Positions 1 through 12,200 of a stretch of 64,000 nucleotides of DNA are shown here, piece after piece. A program made the translations under genes and the position numbers. Numbering within the stretch: position 1 is the first letter of the stretch; each line of letters begins with the position of its first letter. The notes under the pieces are model-generated. The model was not told where the DNA came from and ran no database searches. It worked only from the letters and a program-made list of their open reading frames with translations. This DNA comes from Zingiber officinale (taxonomy: Eukaryota; Streptophyta; Magnoliopsida; Zingiberales; Zingiberaceae): assembly GCF_018446385.1 (NCBI RefSeq), contig NC_056000.1, forward strand, positions 32,752,011-32,816,010, written 5' to 3'.

Positions 1-691
1 ATTTTAGGAGGCACAAGTCTTATGTTATCTTGCTCAACAGTTAACTAGAAACAAAATAATTTTGCTATTTCCTCATTTTTGTTGTGTTTATTCAAGGATC
101 AGTTTAAGAGTCACAAGTCTTATGTTCAGGTTTCTAATATATTCTGTGAAATGATTCTACTGCCTATGCATTCCTTGGTTTATACTTTTTTGGAAGAAAA
201 TGTTAAAAGCTCATGCACATGTATACTACCTAAGGCATTTACCATTCCCTTATATTATGAGTTTTCACTTGAAATTTGATCATTGGGAATATATTGTATT
301 TTAGATCACTTAATTTATACTCTGACCAAACTTAGAAGCAAAAGTAACATGTGGATGACCCTAAGATCCAGTCTTTGTGTACCAATTTGAAATGTTGAAA
401 CAGAAAACTTATTCATACACACACTTGTCATTATAGCAAGTCTACATGTATCTGTTGCTTTTTTTTAATGTCTCTTTCATTTAGCTCATGCAATAGACCT
501 AAGATTATAACAAGTGGTCGTGAGCATTTCGTGTGCATTCAGGATATTATGTTCTATAACTGTGCATGATATGACCTTAATAGGTTGGTTGGTTTTATAT
601 CCCATAAAACACATTTGCATATAATTCCAATTTTATTTGATTCTGTTAATGGCAGCAGCAGACAATGATCAAAATGATATTTGAATCTCAG
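1..691. other. AT-rich DNA left of the first recognised RGP1 exon
   Basis: Probably an intron of the RGP1-like gene, because the exon at 692 starts mid-codon after a good acceptor (ctcag). I found no convincing exon in it. The 66-codon frame at 79-279 shows no family resemblance and no splice support. Confidence 0.4.
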
Positions 692-3600
692 GAGAACTAC
701 CAAATGCAGCTGATCAGTTGGATATATTTTGGAAAGAGAAAGATGCAGATGCTGAATGGGTATGCATTATTAGTCGTACAAAGAGCGCATTGCTTTCTAA
801 TATATTTGCTCTTTGCACTATTCTTGGCAAAAAAGAAAAAGTGTAAAAAGGTCTCAGATTGTTATTTTGGAGATATAACCATCCCCTTTCTCTAACATCA
901 TGCTCTTATTTAGAATGAAATATTGACTTTGTGCTGCCTTTTTAGGTTGGCAATTAATTCTGCAACAAGCCACTCATAAAGATTCTAAATATTGTGTTTT
1001 TGGTAAAGTTTTTATCATGATATTTTCCTCTCCTTTGGTGGGGATTATTTGACAAAATTTTAGGATTTCCTTTTTCTTGAATCTTAAAAGAGGTGGTTCT
1101 CTGCAGAGTATTTTATTTATTTTGAAAAATTATATAAATCAACAGGGTCTTTCCCCTGGTTAAGCAAGAAGTGACCTTTTTCCAAAAAAAATCATAGAAT
1201 TTTAATAGATGGCTCAAATCTATCAATACTTTTTGTGTTATTTGTCTTGCTCAAAGTCCTTGGGAAGATGGGTTTCAAATACACAGGTATCACAAAATTG
1301 AATAATTTTTGGTGTTTTTTCTTTAAAAACTCTATCCCTTTGCAGATTCGGGTCAATGAAAATATAGATGTGGTGGAAGAAGGGTATGATAGCTCAAAGG
1401 ATGAAGTTTCTTCCATTTCCTCCTACAATCCCAACAGAGGAAACACTGATCTGCCTTATCGCACTTTGTCCTTGCAATCAACTGCATCAAGGCTGTCTAA
1501 CAATGATTTTCATCAATTACAATCTGAACGCACAGTTCGCTCCTATGTACCTCTTACTCAGCTTTCTGTGGCAGAGGTCATGGATGATTCTGGTGAAGGT
1601 ATTCATATATCTTCAACAGTTGTCAGAGTTGTTTTCTCAGATACTGTACACTTTCTTGTTTATCTTTCATTTCTTCCTTTTTTTCCCTCATATGTAGGGA
1701 ACAAAAATTATGCTGAGAATAGGCTAGCAAAATGGGAATTTTTGTTTGATTGGGGAAACTTTTGTTCTTCATGTAGCAAAAAAACATTAATGAATTACTA
1801 ACATTTTTATGTTGTACAAGCTTGATTGCTTCGTATTTGAATCCTGTCCATATGCCTTGGGTGTATATTTGCTGTCTACCATTAACCATCATTTTCCTTT
1901 CATATTAGTAGAGCATGATTTTTTTAATTATACAAATTTTTTATGAAGATTATCATTCCAACAGGTGTTATTTTACCGCAAGATAAGCCAAATGATGCAT
2001 TATATACTCCCTCTTCTAGTATGCAAAGAAGCTATCAAGATTTTGAGTTCCATAAAAATGATACAACATTACCTCATACACCTAAACCTGTTGAACCTTC
2101 GTTGTGTAAGTTTTCCTAATTTTTTTCTTGAGTTTCAATTGATGGTAAGTAATCTCCAACATCCATTTCATGCAGCAGAAGGCTTTGTTCATGGAAGGTC
2201 TTACAATATCAGAATTGATGACCGAATTTTGCTTAGATTTTCTCCTAAAAACACCAATTCAACGTATTACTTTGGTGACATGGTAGGTAAATTTTCAGTG
2301 GGTTCTATAGTTAATATTTCTAATGATTAAAAAAAATGTAATCTCTCAACAGATTGGTGGCACTCTTACTTTCTTCCATGGAGGAATTAGAAGTTGCCTT
2401 GAGGTCTGTATATTTTTTCCGTCAACTTTATCTTTTTCAATAAGTGTCATGTCTAATCGATGAGCATTTCCAGGTTGCAATAACCTTGGAGATTGCAGAA
2501 ACAATCAACCAACGTTTTGTTCATCCTTCAAGGAGGAGCTCACCTACAATTATAAAGGTATTTCTTCTAGGAGTAATTTTGGATATGTAAATCATGCAAT
2601 TGGTTGATTATTACCTGTCAAGGATTGATTGTTCCAAGTTGCTTAAATGCTAGTCTTTCTGAATGGCTATGGTCATTCATGCTTATTAGAAAATTTTGTT
2701 TGCAACAAAACCAAGGATCTTTCTTTAGTATTTTTATACAAATTTCTGAAAAAAATTGAACCTCTTTCCTCTTATCTATTATAGTATTTAGCACTCTCAA
2801 TGCTGTAGGCTTGCATAGAATTATTTGGCTCGGTAAGATCCATGTAGCCAATCCAAAATAATTTTTTGTAGGATGAGATAATCAGATGAAATGCAAAGGG
2901 ATTTTGTAGGATGGAAAATTTTGGCCACCTTTGATTTGTGCAAATTTTTTATTTTAGGTTGTAGTATTTTGAAAATAAAATAAAGTCATTAAAAATTTAA
3001 AAGGAAAAATATTTATCATATCATTCACCTCTATTAATTCAAATGTGTCAAAAATAATAATTCTTTTTAATGTTTATTTTTTAAGAAAATTTTCCAACCA
3101 ATCAATCAAGACCTTAGTTCAGTTGGTGGATTCCATTAGCTATGAGGAATACAATAATGCAATTGTATCAAAGAATTCTCCTCCTAAAAAAGTTAACTTC
3201 TTTGTACGCCTATTAGAAACTTATTTTTACAGTTTGCTTACTGGTAATTGATTGAGATTTCGAGGCCTTTTCCAGATCGTAGAGTTGCTTGCTTACTGCA
3301 TGTGACTGAAATTTAAAATTATTCTTATTTGCCATTCATCAAGGATAGGTGTAGACGTGTAGTTTTAATTACCCTTTTCAAGTACAATTGAATAATAGTC
3401 GAGTAATCTTGAATAAGAATCATATGCATTAGCTTTTGCACTAAATACTGTTTACTCATGCTAGATTCACACCATTCTGGTTATTTGTTTGTTCTATCTG
3501 CTGGATGTATGAATTCAAACATGCAGATACTAAGTGAGCATCAGGAGGTAGTTGCTGATTTGGTTCAGACAAGCTTTCTCTTCTCAATTCCTATCGATGG

Positions 3601-4166
3601 GCCAATGTCCTTCTCGACACCAAAGGTATCCGTGCAGTGGTCGCTTCGCTTTGAGTTTTTCACCACCCCCAAGGATTTGGATTTAACTAGGTAATGCCAC
3701 AACATAACATTTATATTGTAATGTAGTCAGAACAATTGCAACCATAGCCTTCTACTACTTATTCGATTCCTTTCATTGTTTGCTGCTCAGTTTGTGCATA
3801 TCAACGTAGATGCATATTAAAGTTTCCCATGAATAAAGTTAAAGCTTTCCATGTATAGTTTTGGATTCCTTTGCGGTTCGAAAATTTCAGGATTTTTTTT
3901 TAAACTTGCATTTGTTCTGTTCCAACAAATATAATATCCTCAGCTGACTAGACATTTTCGCTGACATTATAATGCTATACACAAAATCCATCCTGATTTC
4001 TTAAATATAATTAATTTAACCGAATTGCAGGTATGAGCATCCTCTTCTCGTGGAGGAAAGAGAAAAAGGCGAATGGGTTATGCCTATAACAGTTCATGCA
4101 CCTCCATTAAGGATTCAAACTGCACGGGAGAAGAATTTATCTCTTGGAAACCTATTTCATTCGTAA
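692..4166 (+). CDS. RGP1: RGP1-like protein, 3' exons (5' end outside window)
   Basis: Eight exons chain in phase: 692-759, 1346-1598, 1965-2105, 2176-2282, 2353-2403, 2474-2557, 3527-3690 and 4031-4166 (TAA). All have GT-AG introns. They give about 334 C-terminal residues; the first two bases complete a codon begun in an exon I cannot see. Family evidence is the Rgp1 C-terminal domain: a segment reading GRSYNIRIDDRILLRFSPKN, then FFHGG, then SVQWSLRFEFFTTP, then a final beta-rich stretch ending PITVHAPP. In yeast and animals Rgp1 pairs with Ric1 as the nucleotide-exchange factor that activates Ypt6/Rab6 at the Golgi; the plant role is inferred from homology. The middle (about residues 25-150 of the visible part) is a serine-rich, poorly conserved linker, as is usual for the family. 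The start methionine and N-terminal domain lie to the left of the window. No broken exon was seen. Confidence 0.85.
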
Positions 4167-4639
4167 AGGTCAGCAAAGCTTAAAATATTCATATTAAGTT
4201 TAAACACATTGTAAACAAAAGTGCTTTTTAATCATGTTCTAATATGATATGCCAGCATGCCTAGCTGGTAGCCGGTAGTTTTTTTTTTTTTTCATTTCCT
4301 GCCTTTACCTGTTTCCCTATCTGCTTTTCTGGGAAATGAAGATGGTGAAACTGAGTGAGTATGTAGGTGTTGAATTATAAATAAAATTCAATCTAATCTG
4401 AATTGATTCGGGTATTTAAAAAAGTTGAACCTTGAAATCCACAGCTATATGAAAAAAAATCATTGGATTAGTTTTTTTTTTTTTTTTGCCTAGTTCTAGA
4501 CCTGAATATAATCTGTCTCAAAAAAAATGATGTTCCCTTTTTACTAATCTGTTTTGAGATGTCAAATCTTCCCTAGCGTAAATTATTCTGTTTCTGAATT
4601 AGTTTAATTGAATGTCGTGTTTGTTTTAGTTCAATATCT

Positions 4640-4915
4640 GAACTGGCCAGTTCAATCAGTTAAACTATAAGCCGGAAGCAAAATTGATCTACTTCCACTA
4701 AAAGAAAGAATCACTTGACTCACTAAACAAGCTTAACCTAAGGACATCTTTCTTAATGTTCAATTGTATAAACAAGCTTGACCTAGTGTAAATTGTTCTG
4801 GTTCGGTTAAAAGAAAAGCATCTGATTGAACTTAATAAGCAAGCTTCACCTAGTCTAGGTATATCCTTCTCGATGTCAATTAACAAAACAAGCTTAACCT
4901 AGTCTAAGGACTATT
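4640..4915. repeat. Degenerate short tandem repeat downstream of RGP1
   Basis: The phrase 'acaagctt(a/g/c)acctag' recurs at roughly 4727, 4772, 4850 and 4890, with 'taaattgttctggtt'-like spacers. An earlier relic is near 4575. Spacing is irregular (about 40-80 bp), so this is an eroded minisatellite. Confidence 0.5.
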
Positions 4916-6290
4916 CTTTTGATTTGTTTGGTTCATTAGAATAGCTATATTCTATTTCCTATGAATTCCAAATATAAAAACTCCATGGAGTTGTAATTCC
5001 TAATCATAAACAATAGCTATCCTTTACTACTAAATTTTAAGAATAATTATGCCTTTTCTATTTCTTTAAAAAGCAGTTATTCTTTCTCTATTCAACTCTC
5101 TAAATGATAAGATATATAGTATGGACCAAAGCAAAGTGAGTTGATAGAATTAGGTAGTGTGATTATGTTAAACAAGCTAAGCGAGTCAAGCTAGATGGAT
5201 TGGATCGACCAAATATATTTGATAGCAGACAAGTTAGTCATGTTAGTTGGACCCAATGTTCGAACCGTCAATTAGTACGAGCTAAATGAGTGGGTTATAT
5301 TATTCATATAATAATATTTTATTATTGTAAAGACTATTCTTTCTTTCTTTATTATTTATATTATTCATATAAATTAAACATAATAAGCACAGTAAGAATT
5401 CAAATGAAGTTTTTATTTTTTCCCCATAAACTTCGGAATATAAATTCTATTATATTCCTTATCAATTTACCATTCAGAATTACAGAACATGTGTTATTTC
5501 CTTTGAACTCAAAACTATTTTCTTTTCATCCTTTTTTTTAGGCAAAGCATCGAGGCGTGTGTTGATCCAACATTGGAACTTATCAAAATACCAATCTGGG
5601 TGAAGGAGCATCACACGGCGACATCTTATATTCATTCACTTCACCACTCACATATATTATGCTGAATTCGGTGTTCTTATAATTTTTTTTTCTTGTTATA
5701 AACAATTTCTTTTGCCACACATTTTTTCCCTGGTAATTCTAACACAAAATACTATAATGTTCTTTTCCATGTTTCCTTGGTATATTGCACATTTGTCGGT
5801 CGCATGTTGAATGTGTTATTATTTATTTTTTGTGCTTCTCTTTTTTCTATTCTATTAAAATATTCCACTTATTTAAATAATTTTCTCTTGTTGTCCTGTA
5901 TTTTTAGGCTCTGTTTATTTCCACTGAGATGCTAAAGGAAAGTGGGACGGCAAAGGATAAAGGTAGTAGAGGTGGGGAAGTGAGCCAATTTAACCATGAG
6001 TTAATTTATCCATGAGTAGGTATGTGAAAGATGCTTGTTTTGAAATTTATTATTAAAAAAAAAAAGTACCTATCAATCATTAGAAAATGCATTAATTAAG
6101 AAGAAGAAATGGTCAGAATGTTCATGCTTAAAATTTTCAATAATGAATTGTCTTTGCTTGATAATAATAGGTTAAACAATAAACCTATTGGTTTACATAT
6201 TTTTCCTACTCAATTATTGGGCCTTCGTAAATTCATAATCATCAACTCTTCCATGATCTTACACATTTTAATATGTATCAAGTGAGAGTT
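4916..6290. other. AT-rich intergenic DNA, possible RGP1 3' UTR exon
   Basis: No coding signal was found. A polypyrimidine tract and acceptor at about 5525-5541 precede a less AT-rich stretch (5542-5640) that could be a 3' UTR exon of the RGP1-like gene, since a GT follows its stop codon. This is a weak inference. The rest is AT-rich with poly-A and poly-T runs. Confidence 0.3.
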
Positions 6291-6294
6291 TGGT

Positions 6295-6490
6295 TGTCCC
6301 AGGGCAATGGTGTGATAGTAAGCAATGAGGTCGGATTTGATTTTTTAAGCAACGAGAGTTCGAATCTTATCCAAGACCATTCAAATTACTTGTGACGCTA
6401 GGTCGTGTATGTTAGGATTATAGGGTCAAATTGCTATTTCCCTGGTTAATCAGATTGTAATACTTGAATTATTAAAAAGAAAAAAAAGTA
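6295..6490 (+). mobile_element. tRNA-derived SINE-like element
   Basis: An A-box-like stretch (GGTGTGATAGTAAGCAATG, near 6309) is followed about 45 bp later by a B-box-like GAGAGTTCGAATCTTAT (near 6353). A unique body ends in an A-rich tail at about 6474-6488. This is the layout of a plant RNA polymerase III SINE. No clear target-site duplication was found, so the ends are approximate. Confidence 0.5.
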
Positions 6491-6930
6491 CATGTTACTC
6501 GATCAGTTCAATTTGTAATGAAACACATCGTATCAAACCGCCACCCCACGAGATAATTCTAATCATATATGATGTTGATATTTAATTCATATTTACAAAT
6601 TAAATGACTTTTCTTCCATGTCATGTCCGCGTCAAGCTCTCCAATCTTGAACAAGCAATAAAGTTAAGTCAACTATGGCCACACCCTTAACATCCATCGT
6701 AACCCTAATTATAATACACTAAGAAGACCTAAACTCATGGCATTTGATGATAATTTTTTCCATTTTTATGAGAAAAACATTAATTACAAAACTTATGAAT
6801 ATGGTTTCAAAAATATAAACATTACACTGAACACAACTTTACATGAAGATCGTAAATATGGTGCTGAGAAGAAATTCCCACCTTTTCTGTATTTGGTCAT
6901 TAAAAAAATATGATAATTTTCTCAAAACTA

Positions 6931-7332
6931 TCATAAAAACTTCATGTTGTGGCACTCTAACTTTTTGCACGCCAATTCCCAATCGCTCTTGCATTCCTTC
7001 TCGTCACAACACTCGCACTTGATCCCGAGTGATTCTAGCACCTTCACATGTCCTAAACACCATCAAATATCAAACACAGAAAAAAAAATTGGAATATGTC
7101 CAATAATTCATTGACAAACCAACGCAAAACATGAAAAGCACTATGATAAAATCACACATGCTGAACGCCCATCCACTCGCCATCATATGACTCTTGTTAA
7201 AAAAACTCAAAGGTATATAGTTTTCTTACTCTCTTGCTTGTTGAAGGAGATTGGCTCTACTTCCATAGCATGCGAAGAGAAAGAGAAGAATAGAAGAAGA
7301 AGGAGCAAGAAGTGAAGCCTTTGGTTGACCAT
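6931..7332 (-). CDS. Small secreted cysteine-rich peptide (74 aa)
   Basis: Two exons on the minus strand: 7332-7230 (ATG) and 7052-6931 (TGA). They are joined by a 177-bp GT-AG intron, phase 1, giving 225 nt and 74 residues. Residues 1-22 are a strong signal peptide: basic start MVNQR, then a Leu/Phe-rich core (HFLLLLLLFFSFSS), then HA. The mature part ends in a tight cluster of six cysteines with spacing C-x-C-C-x4-C-x7-C-x4-C, reading KCECCDEKEC, then W, then ACKKLEC. Six cysteines after a signal peptide suggest three disulphides and an apoplastic peptide, such as a signalling or antimicrobial type. I do not recognise the family. A TATA-like ATAAATA (complement of 7364-7370) lies about 35 bp upstream of the ATG, which would leave a very short 5' UTR. 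The gene is single and short. Confidence 0.65.
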
Positions 7333-7363
7333 AGTGTGTTTGGAAGAAGCTACAAGTGTATTG

Positions 7364-7370
7364 GACTATT
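7364..7370 (-). promoter_or_regulatory. TATA box for the cysteine-rich peptide gene
   Basis: The complement reads CCATAAATAGTCC, about 35 bp upstream of the peptide's ATG. Position and sequence fit a plant TATA box; this is inferred only. Confidence 0.4.
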
Positions 7371-7940
7371 TATGGATCATTTTGATTAATTATTTAAATT
7401 TAAATTATAAGTTTCCGCTCAATTATTGATACTTTAGGGTATTAATATTAATATGCCAATTATATCTCCATTTATCTTAATTATATCAAAAAGCAAAATT
7501 GTTTTATTAAAGTTGCTAAAGAAAAATAATATTAATTTCAAAATTGTCAATTCTTAATAAGTGAAATTATTTTTTTTACTTTAAATTAGTGAAAAAATTA
7601 ATTTTAAATTATTAAGAATGAATAGTTTTATTGAAATCTTTGACTAGGTGAGTGTTTGTTTCCCATAATTGAGCTAAAAAAAATGAAATGACTTATTGAC
7701 TTTCATCTTTATGAAATGAATTGATGCTCCTCACTATTAAATGACTTGCCTCACTTAATTGACTATTAAGATTAAGAAATTAGAGGGTAATCTCCCTTTC
7801 AAAAGGATAAGTCTGAAATCTGAAATCCGCTAGTTTTTTCGGGTCGGATCCTGTTAATTTCCTCCTCGCCCCTGGCTCGCTCGCCAAAGGCCCGGTTCGG
7901 GTTCCAACCGATTTGAGCCGCGAGCGTGGATAGCTCGACT

Positions 7941-7949
7941 TATTTATAG
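7941..7949 (+). promoter_or_regulatory. TATA box, NAGS copy A
   Basis: TATTTATAG lies 98 bp upstream of the copy A ATG, in a GC-richer promoter block that copy B repeats. Confidence 0.55.
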
Positions 7950-8038
7950 CCCTTGACTCTGCTTTCCCCCCTTCACTGACTCGTCTCCGGCTTCTAGAGT
8001 TTTCCAGTCACCTCCGCCGACCTTCCGCTCCGATCTAC

Positions 8039-8368
8039 ATGGCCGCTTCGTTCGTGAATCCCCGGATGTCTTCCCTCTTCTCCGGGGACCCCCCCTGCTC
8101 CAAGCCCTCCACGCGTCTGCTACCGCTCAGCGTCCGGCCCGGGCGCCGCTACCAGGATCGTCGCCGAGCCCTCTCGGTCTACTGCGTCGGCTCCGATCCG
8201 GATTACGAAAACGGATTCTGTGGAATTCGATCCCCTGTGGATAACGATCAGTTTGTCGGGTGGTTCCGCGAGGCCTGGCCTTACATCAGGGGGCACAGGG
8301 GAAGCACCTTCGTCGTTGTGATTTCTGGGGAAATCGTGGATAGCCCGTATTTGGATAGCATCCTCCAG
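8039..8368 (+). CDS. Duplicate upstream first exon of NAGS (copy A)
   Basis: An intact ATG-led 110-codon exon ending in CTCCAG|gtaaga, identical in phase to the exon at 9225. It carries its own TATA box (TATTTATAG at 7941). The encoded N-terminus differs from copy B at three residues near positions 48-67 (Tyr for Ser, Gly for Ser, Pro for Leu). No following NAGS exons lie between the two copies, so it could only be used as an alternative first exon that splices over copy B to the exon at 11087. Otherwise it is a dead 5' fragment. Reading through the donor gives a short 137-codon frame. Confidence 0.7.
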
Positions 8369-9127
8369 GTAAGATTCGATTTCGAGCTTTTATGGTTTCA
8401 AAATGTTGTTGGTAGATACAATCGTACTGTGAATCGATTGATTTTGTTTTGATACACTTATTGGAATCAGATCTTTAAGAAGTCATGTTGAGGACTTTTT
8501 CGTTATGTCATTATCGTTGTTATGGTTACTTGAAGAATAATGAAGCCCGATAACATGCGTTTTCTTTTGTTGAGATGAATGGACAAACATAGTTCTTTGA
8601 CCTAGAGTTTTCCGAAGTTTTTAGAATTGTATTATAAATTTTTTATAAACTAATGATTACTGAAAGAACTAACAGCTGTGTGCTATTATGTGCCTAAAAG
8701 TTTGATTTCCTCAGCTCTGCGCTGCCAGCATGGTTTATTTTTCTCCAAAGCATACATGCTGCACATTAATTGATCAACTAGTTTGTCATGAAATTGAATT
8801 TTTATGAAAGTAGAAAATGACTAGGTGAGTGTTTGTTTCCCAAATAATTGAGCTAAAAAAAATGAATTGACTTATTGACTTTCGTCTTTATGAAATGAAT
8901 TGATGCTCCTCCCTATTAAATGATTTGCCTCACTTAATTGACTATTAATATTAAGTAAGAAATTAGAGGGTAATCTCCCTTTCAAAAGGATAAGTCTGAA
9001 ATCTGAATCCGCTAGTTTTTTCGGGTCGGATCCTGTTAATTTCCTCCTCGCCCCTGGCTCGCTCACCAACGGCCCGGTTCCGTTCGGGTTCCAACCGATT
9101 TGAGCCGCGAGCGTGGATAGCTCGACT

Positions 9128-9136
9128 TATTTATAG
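9128..9136 (+). promoter_or_regulatory. TATA box, NAGS copy B
   Basis: TATTTATAG lies 97 bp upstream of the ATG at 9225, in the same context as in copy A. Confidence 0.55.
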
Positions 9137-9224
9137 CCCTTGACTCGCTTTCCCCCTTTCACTGACTCGTCTCCGGCTTGTAGAGTTTTCCAGTCACCGC
9201 CGCCGACCTTCCGCTCCGATCTAC

Positions 9225-12200
9225 ATGGCCGCTTCGTTCGTGAATCCCCGGATGTCTTCCCTCTTTTCCGGGGACCCCCCTTGCTCCAAGCCCTCCACGC
9301 GTCTGCTCCCGCTCAGCGTCCGGCCCGGGCGCCGCTACCAGGATCGTCGCCGAGCCCTCTCTGTCTCCTGCGTCAGCTCCGATCCGGATTACGAAAACGG
9401 ATTCTGTGGAATTCGATCCCTTGTGGATAACGATCAGTTTGTCGGGTGGTTCCGCGAGGCCTGGCCTTACATCAGGGGACACAGGGGAAGCACCTTCGTC
9501 GTCGTGATTTCTGGGGAAATCGTGGATAGCCCGTATTTGGATAGCATCCTCCAGGTAAGATTCGATTTCGAGCTTTTACGGTTTCAAAATGTTGTTGGTA
9601 GATACAATCGTACTGTGAATCGATTGATTTTGTTTTGATACACTTATTGGAATCAGATCTTTAAGAAGTCATGTTAAGGGCTTTTTCGTTATGTCATTAT
9701 CGTTGTTATGGTTACTTGAAGAATAATGAAGCCCGATAACATGTGTTTTCTTTTGTTGAGATGAATGGACAAACATAGTTCTTTGACCTAGAGTTTTCCG
9801 AAGTTTTTAGAATTGGTATTATAATTTTTTTATAAACTAATGATTACAGAAAGAACTAACAGCTGTGTGCTATTATGTGCTTAAAAGTTGGATTTCCTCA
9901 GCTCTGCGCTGTCTGCATGGTTTATTTTTCTCCAAAACATACATGCTGCACATTAATTGATCAAAATTTTTATGCATGTGGAAAATGAAGCACTGGCCAG
10001 CCTACCTACGTAAAATATTGGAAATTATACTTCATATTAACTGGGCCTCCATTTTGTCATGAATTTGAATTTTATGAATGTGAAAAATGAAGCACTAGTA
10101 AGCCTACGTACTTCAAAATATTGGAAAGTATTGAGTCGATAGATGTTGGAAACATGCATTTGGGATCATTCTTTAATGAATGAGTTTATAATTACTACAG
10201 AATCTTGGAAAATATGGAGTAGATAGATGTTGTAAACATGTATTTGGGGTCTTTCTTTAATGAATGAGTTAGTTGTTAATCATGAATAATATTTTTCCGA
10301 GAGTAATGACATATGACTCTTGTGGTAATTCTGTTTCACCTCTAACTATGCACATTTAATTATATAGGAGTATTAACATTATGAGGTTTGTAGTATGACC
10401 GACCTAAGTTCACTCCTCTACTTACAATACAACATTTTATCCTCAGTTCTTAAGGGATCAGTTTTGTTAGCTTGTCCAGTACATTCCATCATGAGGATCT
10501 TGCGCTTGATCTTTGTGTTGACTTTATGAATAGCTTTAATATTCAGACTCTTCATATTAGAGCATGGCACTGATAGTTTGACATGTCTTGGATATTGGCA
10601 CCCTCATTCACCACATGCAAGTTTCTTTCTTTGTTATTTTTTTTAAGAAATAACCATGTTGAATGCTTAGATGCTTACTCATGTTTGATACTCATTCTCA
10701 AGCATGAAGTAACATCGATGGACAGAACCCTTTTAGAATTGACTTGTTGGAGTTTTGTTTAGTTCAGGTCTCTTCAGAATAATAATTTGGTACTTGAGAT
10801 AGGTGAATGCAAGCCTATTCTACATGGGCAAGCACACTTTTGGGGGGACAAATTCCCAGATCAACAAACTGTGCAAAAAATTGTCAGATGAAGATATATA
10901 TGTGAAATTAGGCATTAGCATGCAATAAGATGTAATGCCAACTTATTTCTTATTTGAACTTTTAATATATGCTTTTGCTGAATGAATTTGATTACCATTT
11001 AACTTATACTGCTTTGTTTCTTAGATGCAGATTATTCTTGCTGGCATTAACTAATGTGAACCACAATATTTCTCATGTTCATACAGGACATATCACTCCT
11101 TCATGGTCTGGGCATCAAATTTGTTCTTGTTCCTGGAACCCATGTTTTCATTGATAGGGCGTTGGAAGAAAAAGGTGGGCATGATTTTGAGTCAGTTTTA
11201 TCTCAAATCTTCCCCTGGATTATAGTTGTTGGCTAATGACCCAATGAACCTGATTTGCATTCTTCATTAGATACATATCTGCTTGAAACTTTTGTTTCTT
11301 AGAATTTAAAACCTTTGTATTGGCATCTTTTTAGTAACTGCATTATTCTAATAAAAGCTCATGTCTTGGCTTCTCCAATACTAGTTCTTGTCCAGACTGA
11401 ACTAATTATGACATTCTGAAAATCTACAAGCATGCCCTGAATCAAATAACTTTGTTTCAATTATATGATCAAATTTTGAATGTCATTGATAAATGGTTCT
11501 GCTAATTATCTTTTGTCATCTTTTCTTTAGTCTACTGTGATATTTTCTAACTTGTCATATACATATTGGTCTCCTTAGGAAGCAAGGGTAAGTACGTCGG
11601 GCCATATCGAATAACTGATTCTGATTCATTAGAAGCAGCTATGCAAGCTGCTGGGAGGATTCGTCTAGTGATTGAAGCAAAGCTTTCTCCAGGACCCCCT
11701 ATACTTAATCTTCGACGACATGGCGATCATAGTCGTTTTCATGAACTTGGCGTTGGGGTGTCTGGAGGAAACTTTCTTGCAGCTAAGGTGCTCATTTCTC
11801 TCTAATAAAACAGAATCTACCTGTAACTGAATCTGTTACATCATTGTAAATGTTGTACTCCAATCTTTCATGGGTGTTTTGGTTAAATAACCTGGCCTAG
11901 GATTCACAAGCTGTTAAATAGCACCGAAATTCCTACTCTATGTTGCCATGATTTTTAGATGACTAAAATGAGCTAATCTTTGTTTTCTATTTTGGTTGCA
12001 GCGTAGGGGAGTTGTTGGAGGTATTGACTATGGATCAACTGGTGAAGTAAAAAGGATAGATGTTTCTAGTATAAAAGAAAGATTGAACAGTGATATAGTT
12101 ATCGTCAGCAATATGGGCTATTCCAGTGCAGGCGAAGTCTTAAATTGCAAGTATGTTGATCATTGTTTGCTTGACATTGAGACGTGTCACAATTGAATGT

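Larger units (their letters stand above)
7641..9995 (+). repeat. Tandem duplication of NAGS promoter + exon 1 (2 x ~1.18 kb)
   Basis: Copy A (about 7641-8817) and copy B (about 8818-9995) are collinear. Both begin at 'tgactaggtgagtgtttg', contain the same promoter, TATA box, 110-codon first exon, splice donor and first part of the intron, and end near 'attaattgatcaa'. By eye the two 330-bp exons differ at about nine positions (about 97% identical). The intron 1 part of copy B is continuous with the rest of the NAGS gene. Confidence 0.9.

Noticed and set aside
1192-1892. Minus-strand frames over the RGP1 exons
   Set aside because: Shadows of the + strand exon at 1346-1598 and its introns.
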